Source: Oscheius onirici
Lineage: Eukaryota; Nematoda; Chromadorea; Rhabditida; Rhabditidae
Length of the DNA: 64,000 bases
Assembly: GCA_932521025.1 (NCBI GenBank)
Contig: OW051469.1
Span: 2,926,398-2,990,397 of the forward strand
Direction: 5' to 3'
Of this stretch, positions 43,969 to 55,099 are shown in pieces. Numbering within the stretch: position 1 is the first letter of the stretch; each line of letters opens with the position of its first letter. The notes under the pieces are model-generated. The model made no database searches, was not told where the DNA came from, and was given only the letters and a program-made list of their open reading frames with translations. The translations under genes were made by a program, and so were the position numbers.

Positions 43969-46833
43969 ATGCCAAGGACCCCTAAAACCAGAAGCAGGGC
44001 TAAGGCGTAAGTTTTCGTCGTGAGAAAGTAGTTAATTTCAACGTTTTTAGCTCGGATCACATTGATTTCGAGAGCGACAACGAGGAGTTGCGCGACGAAA
44101 TCGACAAATTCCATGATGAGAAGACTAAAATCAAGCCGGGATCTTACCGTCGGGCACAGGTTTCTAATTCCTCTTTTCCACAAATGGTGGCCATTTGTTG
44201 CAGAAAGCTCAAGCTGAGGAAGTTCTAAACGTCGAGGGCGATAAAAGTGACGTAGAAGTAGCCGACAGCGGCGAAGATTCGTCCGATTTTGATAATGGTA
44301 TGCCAATTTCCGCTGCCAAAATGTTAGTTTTTGTAGATGACGCCGGAATCAGCTCTAATCAGTGGGGCAGGAAGCGACAGGACCATTATAGCACAGAGTA
44401 TGGGCCCAAACTGGCTTAAAATAGCCAAATTTCAGCTTTGTCGACCAAGATTGGGGTGGAATGCGCGATGAGGAGATGGAAGCGGCCGAACTTGAGGAGG
44501 AAGACGCTTTGGCTCGACAGAAAGAGCTCGATCGGTTGGTTTTAGACCTCATTTAGGCCAAAGTAGCCAGCTTTCAATGTAAAGTTGCAAAATCGGTGAC
44601 GTATCGCGCAGGCAATTCTCTTATCAGCCTACTGACCTGTCTAAATTGATAAATGTGCGAAATTTTTCACAATGTAGAGTTTTGGAGCTTGTTGGCGCAA
44701 AAAATCGCTCTAGGCATTTGTTTTTTAAGCCGTATTGTTGTCTTTATCCAAGTTGTGGCCTAGCTAAACGAGCTATCTAACTGCTGACTGTAGTCTTCGT
44801 AGAAAGACTCGACTGTTTAACTGTCGAAGTTGTGGCTTGGCTAAACGGCATGACTGCCTAACCGTCGAGTCTGTAACCTCAGAATACAGACATGTATTTC
44901 CTTACCGTTTCCCCAGTTCTCATTCTTTCTCCCAATATTACTAAAACTTTTTCCCTACGCGAAATTCTGGCTCAAGCTATCTTTCCATACGCCTTCACGT
45001 AAAATTTATAGTGGGAACTTCAATTTATGCCACACTAAACAAAAAAACAGGCGATTGCTTGATGAATTGGCTTAATCGAAATTTTTTTCTCCCCACACAC
45101 AATTAACAATCGAAATGTGCCTTCTCTCTCCCCGGCATTCGTTCCCCCGCAACTTCTTGTGTTCACAATCTCCCTCTCTCCATAATTGACTCAATTTTCA
45201 ATATTCAGAGCAGCTGCTCAACTGGCTGATGATTTGGACGACGACGATGATGAGACGGCCGCTCCGCAGAAAAAGGAACAAATCTCCAAGAACACCGAGC
45301 TCGAATGGACTTTTCCCACTGTCAAGAAGCTGAATAAAGAGACGACGAAATTGCTGGAAGAATACCGTCAGAGGAAGGATCTGATGACAATTATTGTCGA
45401 ACCGCTGGAGGCTGTGATGCGTTCTCTGCCGCCGAAAGCTGTACTTCGCAAACAGCTCCAAATGGTCATCGATGTTTATTCAAAGTGAGTCGGATCTTTT
45501 TACTGTCCGCTTGTGAGAATCTGTATCTTTTTTTGTGGGAACTTGGCTAAACGACACGACTGTCTAACTGTTGATTTTGTAGTTTTGAACAACGAGATGA
45601 CTGTCTAACTGTTCATATTCTGGCCCAGTGGAACTACATGGCTGTCTAACTGTCGAGCCTGTTGTTGGTTGAAAAATACACGAAACTTGCAGATATCTCC
45701 TGGATCTTGCCTTTCTCCTGAAAGAGAAGACGGCCTCGTTTGAGAAGCAACAAATCAAGGACGCAGTTCTGGCAGAACATCCAGTCAATGAGGAATATTT
45801 ACGCAGTAAGATGGTGAGTTTGTTATTTTTAGCGGTGAAGGGACGATCCCTTTCTGTGACGGTCCTTTCAACTTCTATTTTTTGCAGATGATAAAAAAGG
45901 TCGACGACTTCCTGGACAAGAACTCGGACAATGTCCAGAAACTGCTCGAAATGGTCCAGAAGGGCGACAATCTCACCGACATTTCCCTGCCTGAAATTAG
46001 CAAGAAAAAGGTGAATTTTCTAACAAATTTTGAACAAAACAAGTTCAGCCTTCCGCCGTCACTACGGCAGCCGAAGAAATTGCCGAAATGGGTCTGGAAG
46101 ATGAGGAACAAGAAGGCGAAGCCGGCGCCGACGGCAAGAGAAAGGCTCTCGGCTCGATTGCCAAGAACTCAAAGTCGATCAAGACGAAGAAGAAGAAGGA
46201 AAAACATGCCAAGGTTTGTTTGCATTTTTATTCAAAAAAAAATCGCCGGAAAAATTGTGAAAGCTAAAATAACAGGTCGTTCTGGTTCTCTTATCAGTGA
46301 ATCACATCCAGACGCAGGAAAAAGCCCCATTTTGATCTTCGGGCAATAATTCCCGTTGGGGGTGTTTTTGAAACAAACTTTCAGATCAAATTGTTTCAGC
46401 CAGGAAACGACATGACTGTCTAGCTGTCGAGTTTGTGGCTGAAAGAACCAAAATATTCACAGCTTATATTTTCGAGCAATTATAAAACAAATCGTCATAA
46501 AACGATCAAAATATGAGTCAGCTTACTGGTTTTCAAAAAATCAAAAAAGGTGGCATAGAATCGTAGCACAATCATTGCATCATCTTGTGTCAATGCTTCG
46601 TCGCCTTTCGCTCTCCCTGTTTCACTAATTGTACTCATCGAGCGGCTGAGAACATATTTCTCTCCAAAACCCCTAAAAACATTTTCCAGGTGGCCAATCG
46701 TCGCAAGTACAAGGAAATCCAGAAGAAGGTCCGCTCACAAGTCGGCAAAATCCGCCAGGAGACGGAAAAGTACACGGGAGAGGCTCGCGGTATCCGCGCC
46801 AGTACCATCAAATCCGTCAAACTCATCGCCTAA
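43969..46833 (+). CDS. SAS10/UTP3-type small-subunit processome protein
   Basis: Ten exons: 43969-44006, 44051-44159, 44204-44297, 44337-44397, 44436-44534, 45209-45484, 45693-45813, 45888-46010, 46049-46213 and 46690-46833. They give 409 residues. The N-terminus is basic (PRTPKTRSRAKA), followed by acidic blocks, the family's WGRKRQDHYSTDFVDQDWGG segment, and the Sas10/Utp3/C1D domain (EPLEAVMRSLPPKAVL...YLLDLAFLLKEK). The C-terminal Sas10 module is basic (VANRRKYKEIQKKVRSQVGK...IRASTIKSVKLIA). UTP3/SAS10 acts in the nucleolus in early 18S rRNA processing and in recruiting the exosome. Several introns contain the ~46-bp repeat. The next gene on the same strand starts 187 bp downstream, so co-transcription is possible. 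Confidence 0.93.
44755..44880 (+). repeat. Cluster of the dispersed ~46-bp repeat
   Basis: Three degenerate tandem copies of a unit best written as AAACGACATGACT followed by GTCTAACTGTCGAGTCTGTGG. The core GACTGTCTAACTGTCGAGTC is bounded by GACT and AGTC. Further copies in this orientation lie near 33510, 34395, 36970, 45545-45660, 46410, 47095, 47645-47705, 47970-48045, 49815, 50485, 57525-57585 and 59165-59285. Inverse copies lie near 39725-39835, 42160, 51205, 51595-51710, 59845-59910 and 61285-61350. Confidence 0.85.
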
Positions 46834-47020
46834 TTGTTCTCTCCGTTATTTGTTATCCCTTCTTCGTTATGCTGTTATGAAGTTGTTGAGCCAGTTTTAA
46901 AAAAATAATACAAAAAATGGTTCCAAAGCCATTGAAGTACCTCATTGTATCACTTTGTTTTCAGAAAGAAACAACAAAATGATTCAGGGCTAGCTCTCCG
47001 GGCGATTGGGGGTGATCGTC

Positions 47021-50000
47021 ATGTCTAAAAATACTAACCGATCCCTCGGTGAAGGGAGAATAACAAAGGTGAGTAGAAGAAATGGTGTAAAACGACATGA
47101 CTGTCTAATTATCGAGTCTGTGGCCTGATATTCTTGTTTGCTGATTCCAAATTTACCTTTTCAGATGGGCAAAAAATACGCATATATTAATGATGAGCAC
47201 TTGGGAGAGGTGCATTTTCCATTGTCTGCCGCCCAGCATATGGAATCTAGTGTGAATGATCTTCGTGAAAAATTTCAAGTGAACCCAAAGTTCTTGGCTA
47301 ACTTTTTTAAAACTTTTAGTCCGACGAACATGTGATATTCACTGCCAATAAGCAATTAAATCAAAACAACGAATTTGAATATCGAGCGGTTTCGGTGGCC
47401 CGACAGCGTGAACTGCTAACAGTTTGTGGAAGAATTACTGACATCGTTCCAAAGTGAGTTGTACATAAATTTGTTTAACAAAAAAAGAAAAATTTCAGTA
47501 GATTTTGCTATACTGAAACGAAGAAACATGGAAAAGTTTTTGTGCCATTTTCTGCTCGATTAAATTCTACTTCGAAACATTGGCTTGGGAAAGGAGCTGA
47601 GAAAAATAAGGAAGTCAATCTAAAAGTGAGTTTTCTTGTAATACGACATGGCTGTCTAGTCTGTAGCTTGGATAAATGACAGGACTGTCTAGTTGTCGAG
47701 CCCGTTGTTACATAAAATTTTCAGATTTTTCGGCAGCCGCAAATAAACGGCTGTACTTATGTGGCATATTCCATTTCTTTGCCTTCCGAAGGCGGAGTTG
47801 TGGAAGCTGCAAAAGTTGGAAATGTTGATGCTATTTACGACCAAGTGAGTCAGTACATTGAACTGCATAAAGCGAATGCTTAGATTGGAATTATTGTGGA
47901 AATACCGCCTCAACCTAATGCCGATCTAAAAGTCTTTTGTAACGTGAGTTTTGTTTTGTTTGGAAACAACAAGACTGTCTAACTGTCGAGGCCGTGGCAA
48001 TGGTAAACGACATGACTGTCTAACTGCGGAGTCTGTGACCGGCTAAAATGGTCTAATTACCGATTCAATTCCAGGTTTCCGGATTTGCCCGTCTACCCGG
48101 CGCATTTCGTAAATCGTGGATGACTAAAGGTCGTCACATAAAATACGATGCCATAAAACAACAGCATCCATCACAGGAGAAGATTCATTGGGCTATAAGG
48201 AAATGTACTGATTTGGGACAGGTATCAATATTAAAAATAATGATAGAATATTTCATTCCAGTTATTCAAAAAAGTGGACGAGAATCCAATGAAACCGGAC
48301 TCTCTGACATTAGAAATTTGTGCTGTAGTAAATAGGGTCGCTCCGAATCCGCCGAATAGATGTGCCTGGTTTTGGAATGATTTTATTGGTGGGTTTTTGA
48401 AGACAATGCCTGTGAGAAACATTTCAGGAAGAATATACTGTTATCCTAATAACTACACTCCCGGATTGAATGTTATGGAATGCGTCAGATGTAAAGTTGT
48501 TTATACTGGAGCTTTTGATGATGTACCGTGGTCGGCATATGATATTGAGGTGAGGGAGAGAGACAGTCACAGTGAGAGGGAAACAGTGACAGAGCAGAGG
48601 GAACACTGATGGTGAGCCAGTAAAATAAAAGTAAAGTAAAGTATTCTCCCGTCTTCAAGTCTTTGGCTAGCGGGTGCATCTGAGGGGCCAGATAGCGAGG
48701 GGCTTTAAACGTTCCACAAGCCCACCTGTTCCCAGGAACGCCTTTACTTCGTAGCAGAGGGCTGAGGCGGGGATCGAACTTGTGACCCTTCGATTATAAC
48801 CAGTAAAATACAGTCACGGTAAGAGATAACAACAGTGAGGGGGGAGAGAGACAGTAACCGTAAAAGATAGTGGCGGAGAGTATGAGAAACAGTAAGAGAG
48901 ATAGAAGAAGTAGGGCAGGCACGGTGAACAGTGAGAGAGACTGAGGGAGACAGTGACAGCGAGAACATCAACACTGACTGGGACAGAGACCGTGACTGTA
49001 CGAGAGACAGTAAGAGTGAAAGGGACAGAGATAGTAAGAGACAGTCAGCAAGAGATACAGTGACAGTGAGAAAGGCAGAAACAGAGACAGTCACAGTAAG
49101 AGAAACAGTAACAATGACTGGGAAAAAGACAGAGACATGGAGAATGACAGTAACAGAGACAGTGTAACAGGCAGAAACAGTGACAATACAAAACTCCAAT
49201 TTCCAGCTTCTCGGAGAGGATGACGACGTCCGCTTCGCCTGTGCCCAAATGCTAGTGACGCGAGATGATTGGACGGTAAATAAAGTAAAACTGAAAGAGG
49301 TTGTCTGTTCTTCCACTTTTTCAATAAGGAGTAGTTAACACCCCCGCAGGAGAGAGTATTATCAGATGGGGTGTTGGAACTCTCCCAGTCAAAACAATAC
49401 CAACCAAAAACGGACAACTTTCTCTCTGTCTCATGCACTCTCTCACCCTCTCTCACCAAAGCATGTCTCTCAGTCCTTCGGTGGTGGCTTAACCTCTCCC
49501 TCTCTATGTATACCATAACCTATCCAGACTCTCAGTCCCTTATAGAAACTCGACTTTTCAGGTCACTTATGCCGAAAACAAGAAAAGTTCCTTTATTGGC
49601 TTCTTGGAGAGTCCGAGCATGAATCCACAGCAGTGCTTTCTGGCCTGGACTGACTTGGCTGACTCTGACGCTCCGCCTTCTGTTGGACAAAAGTGTCGGT
49701 AAGTGCTAAAAATAAATTTAAATTAGGGGAAAACAACAAATGTTTCCGGGTGGACTGTCTGGACACGGATACTTCCTGTTTTGGTCCTTTCCTGTCTCTG
49801 TCTAGTCTGTAAGTTGGGTAAGCGACATGACTGTCTAACTGTCGAGTCTGTAGCAAATAATAATCACCATAACCCAATCTTTCCATTCTGTCATAATACC
49901 GATCCGCTATGTCTCAAACATAATTTTATCCGTCTCCCTAATGAGATTAATTGACCAGGTGGACTCTATATAGAACAGGCGCAGCATTCCAACCTAGTAG

Positions 50001-51936
50001 TCAACTATGAAGAAGTAATTATCAATAGCTGTACAAAATTTGCTCATTTTCAGTGCCACGGTCTACTACCAGATCCGACAGGACAAGCAACAGTGGCGGG
50101 CTGTTTTGATTACGCCGTTGAACCCGAATGGTATACCGACTTCCAACCATCCTTTGTACAGTGGAGCTCGTGAGATGATCTGGCCTGAGCCGATTGAGGT
50201 GAGTGGTATGGGGAGAGAGACAGACTGAACAGCTTCCTCCCCTGAAATTAGCGCTCATTGATTCTGGGAGGACAAACAGAACAGGCCTGTTTCGAGAACG
50301 GCTGAAATAGGTTAACATATATTCCCTACTCCAAACACCTGCTCTCAGCAGTCCCCTGCCGCGATATTTTACCCTCTCCGTCAGACCAAAATCAATTTGT
50401 GTAGCCATGCTACTTCTTACGAAGGTAGGCTAACACATTTTTGAAGGTAAATTTCCATTCCAATTCAAAAAAAGTTGGTCAAACAAAGTGACTGTCTAAC
50501 TGTCGAGTCTGTGGCCCCTCTATAACCTGAACTCTGTTATTACTCCCCTATTCCCATACAAACTAATGACTACCTGTCTCTCTGAAGAAATTATCGGTTG
50601 ACATTATATGAGAGCTCACGCAAGAGTACAATTACTCTCCCTTTTTCTCAATCTCTCACTCCGACTAGTAGAATGTCTAAACCACTCTCTCCCGTTCCCG
50701 AGGTCAGTTTTCTTCCTAATCAAAACCGCTGATTAGTCTCTCAAATTAGCACAGCCAGCGGCGGAAATAGGTGATTTCACGAGAAAAATAGACGCCGGAA
50801 ATTGGGATTGTTTCCCGTTAAAACACTAGTTTTAGCCGCCAGTAGTCGAATCGTCTCCAGCTACGACTGTCAGCTCCCCGGGACTGGCTACTTTTGGACC
50901 ACCCGGCTTCGATCATCTGAGCAACATTCCGCCTCCGATTGGAGCTGGAATGCGCCCGTACAACAGCATGGTCAAGATGAACGGATTGGCTAAGGTTTGT
51001 TCTTCGTTTTTCTCGGGATTCGGTAGTTTTCCGTTTGGATTCGAAAAATCGATATGGAGCTTTTTCGTACCACGTGTTTCTGAAAAAAAAGACTAGACCG
51101 TCTGTGACGAAAATGCCAATGCTGGCAATCAGTCTATAGCTTATGTGCTGACAAGCTAAAGTTTGTAAACGGTTCAATTCACGGCTTTGTTTATAAGCTA
51201 CGGACTCGACAGTTAAGACAGTCATGTCGTTTTATCAATAAAGTCCCCATTTCCAGCAAGAAAGCAGCTCCAGCGTCCTCTCAATGATGTCCAATGGTCA
51301 TGAACGTAACGGAACCAATCAGTACTCTCATCCTCCTCCTCCAGTTCATCAAAACAACTTTTCTCTGGATTCAATGACACCTCTGCCCCCGCTTGAAGGA
51401 CTCACCTTTACCCATCTGCATACTGATAGTCCTCGAGGTTCCCCGATGGAACGTAACGGCTCGTCTGGAACTGATTTTATGCACATGTTCACTAATGGAT
51501 GGCACAAGGGACCGAACCACGATCTGTTCCAGGCTTTTGGACCGTCCAATGGAGGGGGAGTGGCTACTACGGCGACAACCGGGTAAGCTGCAAACTCCGC
51601 AGTTAGACAGTCATGTGTTTATCCGGGGCCACAGACTCGACAGCTAGACAGTCATGTCTATACGGGACCGCAGACTCAACAGTTAAACAGTCATGTCGTT
51701 TTACCCGATTTTTTTCAGTACGTTCATCGGAAGCACAGCTGACATCGAGACCAAAGAAGTGGAGACCCAGACCGATACCATTGTCGAGCACGAAGTTCTA
51801 CGCGACGTCTTGAAAAATCCGGCCTGTTTGACGGCTATTTTACAAAAGTGGGATTTCTTTTAATTCTCAACAATCGAATTTTAGTTTTCCGGATCATACT
51901 GCTAAAATTATCTCCATGTCGGCCATGTTTCGTTGA
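47021..51936 (+). CDS. Unassigned 671-residue protein with repeated cold-shock-like beta modules
   Basis: Sixteen exons: 47021-47068, 47165-47278, 47320-47453, 47499-47625, 47725-47844, 47884-47943, 48075-48221, 48262-48388, 48428-48549, 49207-49275, 49562-49698, 50054-50198, 50836-50994, 51257-51582, 51719-51847 and 51885-51936. Every phase closes, totalling 2016 nt. Two N-terminal segments look like repeats: GRITKMGKKYAYINDEHLG followed by EVHFPLSA, and GRITDIVPNRFCYTETKKHG followed by KVFVPFSA. They suggest paired cold-shock/S1-like barrels, hence RNA binding, but this is inference. The middle is globular with Trp/Cys (RCAWFWNDF, ECVRCKVVY). The C-terminal third is Pro/Ser/Asn rich and ends with a VETQTD motif (a dynein-light-chain-like ligand pattern) and a short helix. 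No family is recognised. Intron 48550-49206 houses a SINE and an AGACAGT repeat array. Confidence 0.85.
48617..48810 (-). mobile_element. tRNA-derived SINE with 11-bp target-site duplication
   Basis: The direct repeat CCAGTAAAATA flanks the element (48617-48627 and 48800-48810). On the minus strand it begins in a tRNA-like part (GGTTATAATCGAAGGGTCAC, B box AAGTTCGATCCCC) that lacks the 5' half of a tRNA. A GC-rich body of about 120 bp follows, and it ends in a short pentamer tail (ACTTTACTTTACTTTTA). It lies in intron 9 of the 671-residue gene. It appears 5'-truncated at the anticodon region. Confidence 0.75.
48812..49195 (+). repeat. AGAGACAGT(AA/GA)C array in an intron
   Basis: About 380 bp of imperfect units such as GAGAGACAGTAACAGTGA and GACAGAAACAGTGACAAT. 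It sits downstream of the SINE in intron 48550-49206. The opposite strand reads CTGTCACTGTCTCT, matching the pyrimidine tracts seen in many introns of the window. Confidence 0.85.
51597..51710 (-). repeat. Tandem inverse copies of the ~46-bp repeat
   Basis: Three copies containing CAGTTAGACAGTCATG or CAGCTAGACAGTCATG and GCCRCAGACTC lie within the 136-nt intron 51583-51718. The intron is almost entirely made of the repeat, yet both splice sites are intact. Confidence 0.85.
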
Positions 51937-53227
51937 GAAATTCATCCGAAGAAATATTATTTCGCTGGACTCTCTTTTCCCAAGTCCATTTCCATTTCCA
52001 ATACATAAATTTCAATTTTTTAACCTGTTTTTGACACTAAGCATTTAACCCCAACACACTGCACCTCTCTGTCGGCACTGTCACCTTAACCCTTTTTAGA
52101 TTCTAGTCTGTCTTCTCAGTGAAATATTGAATACTTTTTTGGCAGAAATGAAAACTTTAGTTGCCGAATCAGTACTGCACTGAAACTGAAGGACAATATA
52201 ACTGTCCGTGTTGATAATGGTAAGGGACAGGCACCGTTTCTCGAACACTCTGCCCATCACGGTCATCCAAAAGACACGCTACCTGAAAACAGAATCGGAC
52301 GAGATATAACAAAACGAAAGTAGAAAGTACAGGCTGGAACTGAGCAGCTTTCATGGGTTACCATTTGGAAAAAAAATCATGGGCTACCATTCGGAAACGT
52401 TTTGACCGAGCATATCATCAAGCTGACTACTAGCAAGTGGTGAAAGCCGGAATATCATTTTTGCAGGCTGCTTATCAATGTCAAACAGTCTCAAAAGGGG
52501 CTGTGGCGCTACTGATTGCATTGTCTTCTTGTCTCCCTTAGTAGGAGAAAAGTGAAACAAAGAAACACCTGATAGAAGAATACATAAAAAGAGAGGTAGA
52601 ATCCATCTTCTAGTTTAAAGAAGCCAAAAAGGGTCATCTGTCCAGTGGCACCATCAGAGCGTGAGCTGACTAGACTTGAGTTGTTGAGAGTTTGTCAGAT
52701 CTCTAACTCGTCAAGCAGTAGTCTAACGGGAAATTGTTCTGACAATGAGAAGTAGGTTTCAAAGAGTTGTTCTCGCTGTAACTGTCTATAGTTCCGATGA
52801 TCAGGTAAACATGAAAGAAATTGGAAGCGGAAAGTCTTTATCCAGTCATCCTTGATCGGTCCACTACCCATTCATCAAAAAATATGCAGTGCAGAATGTA
52901 GAGACACAGTACTTCTTACTCTTGTTTTGCACATCTTTCTCTTCGACTTGAACTACTGGGTTTCCGACTACGGCCAATTCCGCAATGTTCTCCAACGTTG
53001 TAGAGGAGTGTTATGGATGGATATCCTGTCAAGACGCGTCAGATTTAATCCCTTCTCCATATGCGATCTCACTCTAATTGTGTGTTAGTTGTGTCTGGAA
53101 GTAAAGTCTGGGACTGTTGGCTCGTCTACCTTTCTAGTGTTACAACAAGGAGATAAAAAGCTACAACTTTCTTGAATATCGCGAAGTTGGCAGAGCAATT
53201 GTTCATCGCGTAAAAAGGTTTTAATGA
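51937..53227. other. Intergenic region without a supported gene
   Basis: After the stop of the 671-residue gene I find only short chance frames, including a 78-codon plus frame at 52852-53088 with no domain. I could not identify a polyadenylation signal with confidence. Confidence 0.4.
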
Positions 53228-53330
53228 TGGGGCTGCCCCGCGTCTCTGTCTGCCCATGGCCGTTTGTAGACGCTAAGGAGTTGGATGCCGAGACATCCGG
53301 GTTCGATTCCGCCCCAAATTTTTTTTTCGA
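53228..53330 (+). repeat. tRNA-like sequence (SINE or tRNA pseudogene)
   Basis: An A-box-like TGGCCGTTTGTAGACGC, an arm GGATGCCGAGACATCC and a B box CCGGGTTCGATTCCG are followed by CCCC. A T9 run follows as a possible Pol III terminator. GGGGC at 53231 can pair with GCCCC at the 3' side, but extra bases (CCCGCGTCTCTGTCTGCCC) separate it from the A box. This is unlike a standard tRNA, so a tRNA-derived element is more likely. Confidence 0.5.
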
Positions 53331-53859
53331 GAAACCTTTTTGCTAAATTTTTTCCTAGGGCAATTGTGTATGCTAAATCCGAATATGATGAAACATTTTC
53401 AACTTTTTTTTATCCCCGCCCACCGACAGACATTTTTTCGTCTAGAAAAGTGAACATTCCATAAAATTAAAACCAATGGAGGTTTTCTGGGGTAATCCAG
53501 CATTCTGAGTTTGGTTATGATAACAATAGGTCCCAATTTTTCAATCAGAGCATACCGGCACTAACCAACACTAATTGTGTCGGTTTGTCTCCACACCCAG
53601 AGTCTAATTTCTGACACAAGAACTGGAGAAAAGGCCACATTACGATTTCATTCCACAATGCCACTGTTCGACGGGTTGTTAGTCTAAGGAACAGTGTCGT
53701 TTTTTTTTCTATTATTTGCCTTACACTTTTTTTGAATCAGCTGAAATTCTTCTTTCTCCATCCTTCCACTTGAATCGTTTCCTATAAGGAACCCAATTCT
53801 CAGAGAGACTGTAGTTGATAAAGAAACCCCCACTCTTTTCTCAACTATGGATAGATTAC

Positions 53860-54500
53860 ACGCGAGTGTGGATCACAAAGTTTTCCATTCAGCTGCCGTC
53901 CGATGCCACCAATCTGTTCCAGCCACTGTCCGAGTATCCTCAGCCCACTTTTGCCTCTTGTTCTTTTTCCTTCGAGCGGTGTCCATTCGGTAGTTGTTCT
54001 CGTCCATCGGGCACCTTTCATTTTGGCAATCTCCTCAGACCAGACTAGCTTCAGCCAGAGTCTTTTCTTTCTTCGTCCGATCTCGTACTCTGTCGTTTGG
54101 ACATCTGTCCAAAATAGATCATCCGCCTATCCATTCGTCTCTGGCACACTTCATCCACTTCTTTCAAAGTCCAGGTCTCAGCCCCGTACAGCGCCGCCGG
54201 TGTAAGGTAGACTTCGAAAAGCGTTTTCCTCTTTGCCATAGGAATGTTTCAGCAGATTGGATATCTTGTTGAAGGCCCCTGTACACTTGTCCCATTCTCC
54301 TCTTGACCTCTTCCGAATCGCAGAATAAATTGGATACCTTCGCGCCCAAGAAGACGAAACTGTCCACAAAGTTTATGTTCGCTCCATTGATGTTAGCGGA
54401 GCCTTGTTTACTATGTTGGACATGAGTACGGTCTTTTTCGAATTAATTTCCAATCCAACCGTATTCATTTCGGTCGTCAGCTTGATCATCAACTATGGAT
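53860..54500 (-). mobile_element. LINE (non-LTR retrotransposon) 3' fragment, frameshifted
   Basis: The minus strand, across several frames, shows typical reverse-transcriptase C-terminal sequence: TTEMNTVGLEINSKKT, then DSFVFLGAKVS (the FxYLG block), SEEVKRRM, TPAALYGAETWTL (the LYGAETW block), then RRKKRLWLKLVW and EWTPLEGKRTRGKS. The order matches CR1/RTE/Jockey-like elements downstream of the YADD core. The frame changes several times, and the endonuclease and most of the RT are absent. It is a dead, 5'-truncated copy. Confidence 0.85.
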
Positions 54501-55042
54501 AATCAGGTGAATCTCGACTACAATTCTCTGCTCTTCAAGTTATTCACAAAGTAAGTTTGTTTCTCTTTCTATAAAAGACGGAGGGATAGAGAGACTAACA
54601 AGAAAAAGATTGCTCATCTCGTCTGATTCTTGAGAATGGGATGGATGACAAGGACTTTTTCGAGACACAGGTCTTGTAATGTGTCTCTTCATTGACTTGC
54701 TGCTCCGGTAGAGTTTTTTTATCTTTCACTCTCTGTTTTTCAGTCCCTAGACATTAATCTACATCTTCAGAGATGGCTGAACGGCACAGATACAGGAACC
54801 CTGAAAAAGTTCTCAATCTATCTTGGCCAGAAGTCTATCACGACTGTCCTTGAATCTATCATGAACCGGGAAGATCTTCAGGTGAGATTATTTTTGCTCA
54901 AATTTTGCTCATTACCAATGTTCAGGCTTTGATGAAGAGTTACAAGAAAACAAAGGAGAACGCTTATTTGGTCGAGAGACAGGATGAGCGAAGAATGGTC
55001 ATCCGTGAAGGAGAAACCTCTCTGGAATTCAACTTGCAATAA
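54495..55042 (+). CDS. Small 88-residue protein, unassigned
   Basis: Exons 54495-54506 (MDNQ), 54744-54881 and 54926-55042 close in phase 0 to 88 residues. The protein is helical and charged (LKKFSIYLGQKSITTVLESI; KSYKKTKENAYLVERQDER) and ends EGETSLEFNLQ. No signal peptide or membrane segment is seen. The stop codon TAA is embedded in AATAAA at 55038-55043 and a second AATAAA follows at 55053-55058, so the 3' UTR may be very short. The first exon overlaps the end of the LINE fragment, so the 5' end could have been supplied or moved by that insertion. I recognise no family. Confidence 0.55.
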
Positions 55043-55052
55043 ACTTTTGTTC

Positions 55053-55058
55053 AATAAA
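55053..55058 (+). terminator. Polyadenylation signal AATAAA
   Basis: A canonical hexamer 11 bases after the stop codon of the 88-residue gene. A first copy overlaps the stop codon itself (55038-55043). The convergent gene's stop lies at 55100-55102, so both 3' ends are packed into about 60 bp. Confidence 0.6.
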
Positions 55059-55099
55059 TATGTTCATGACTGAGAACAGCAGGCGTATACAAGAATCTG

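Noticed and set aside
48744-49316. 190-codon Ser/Leu/Val-rich minus frame that looks like a membrane protein
   Set aside because: It is the reverse of the AGAGACAGT array and part of the SINE within an intron of the 671-residue gene.
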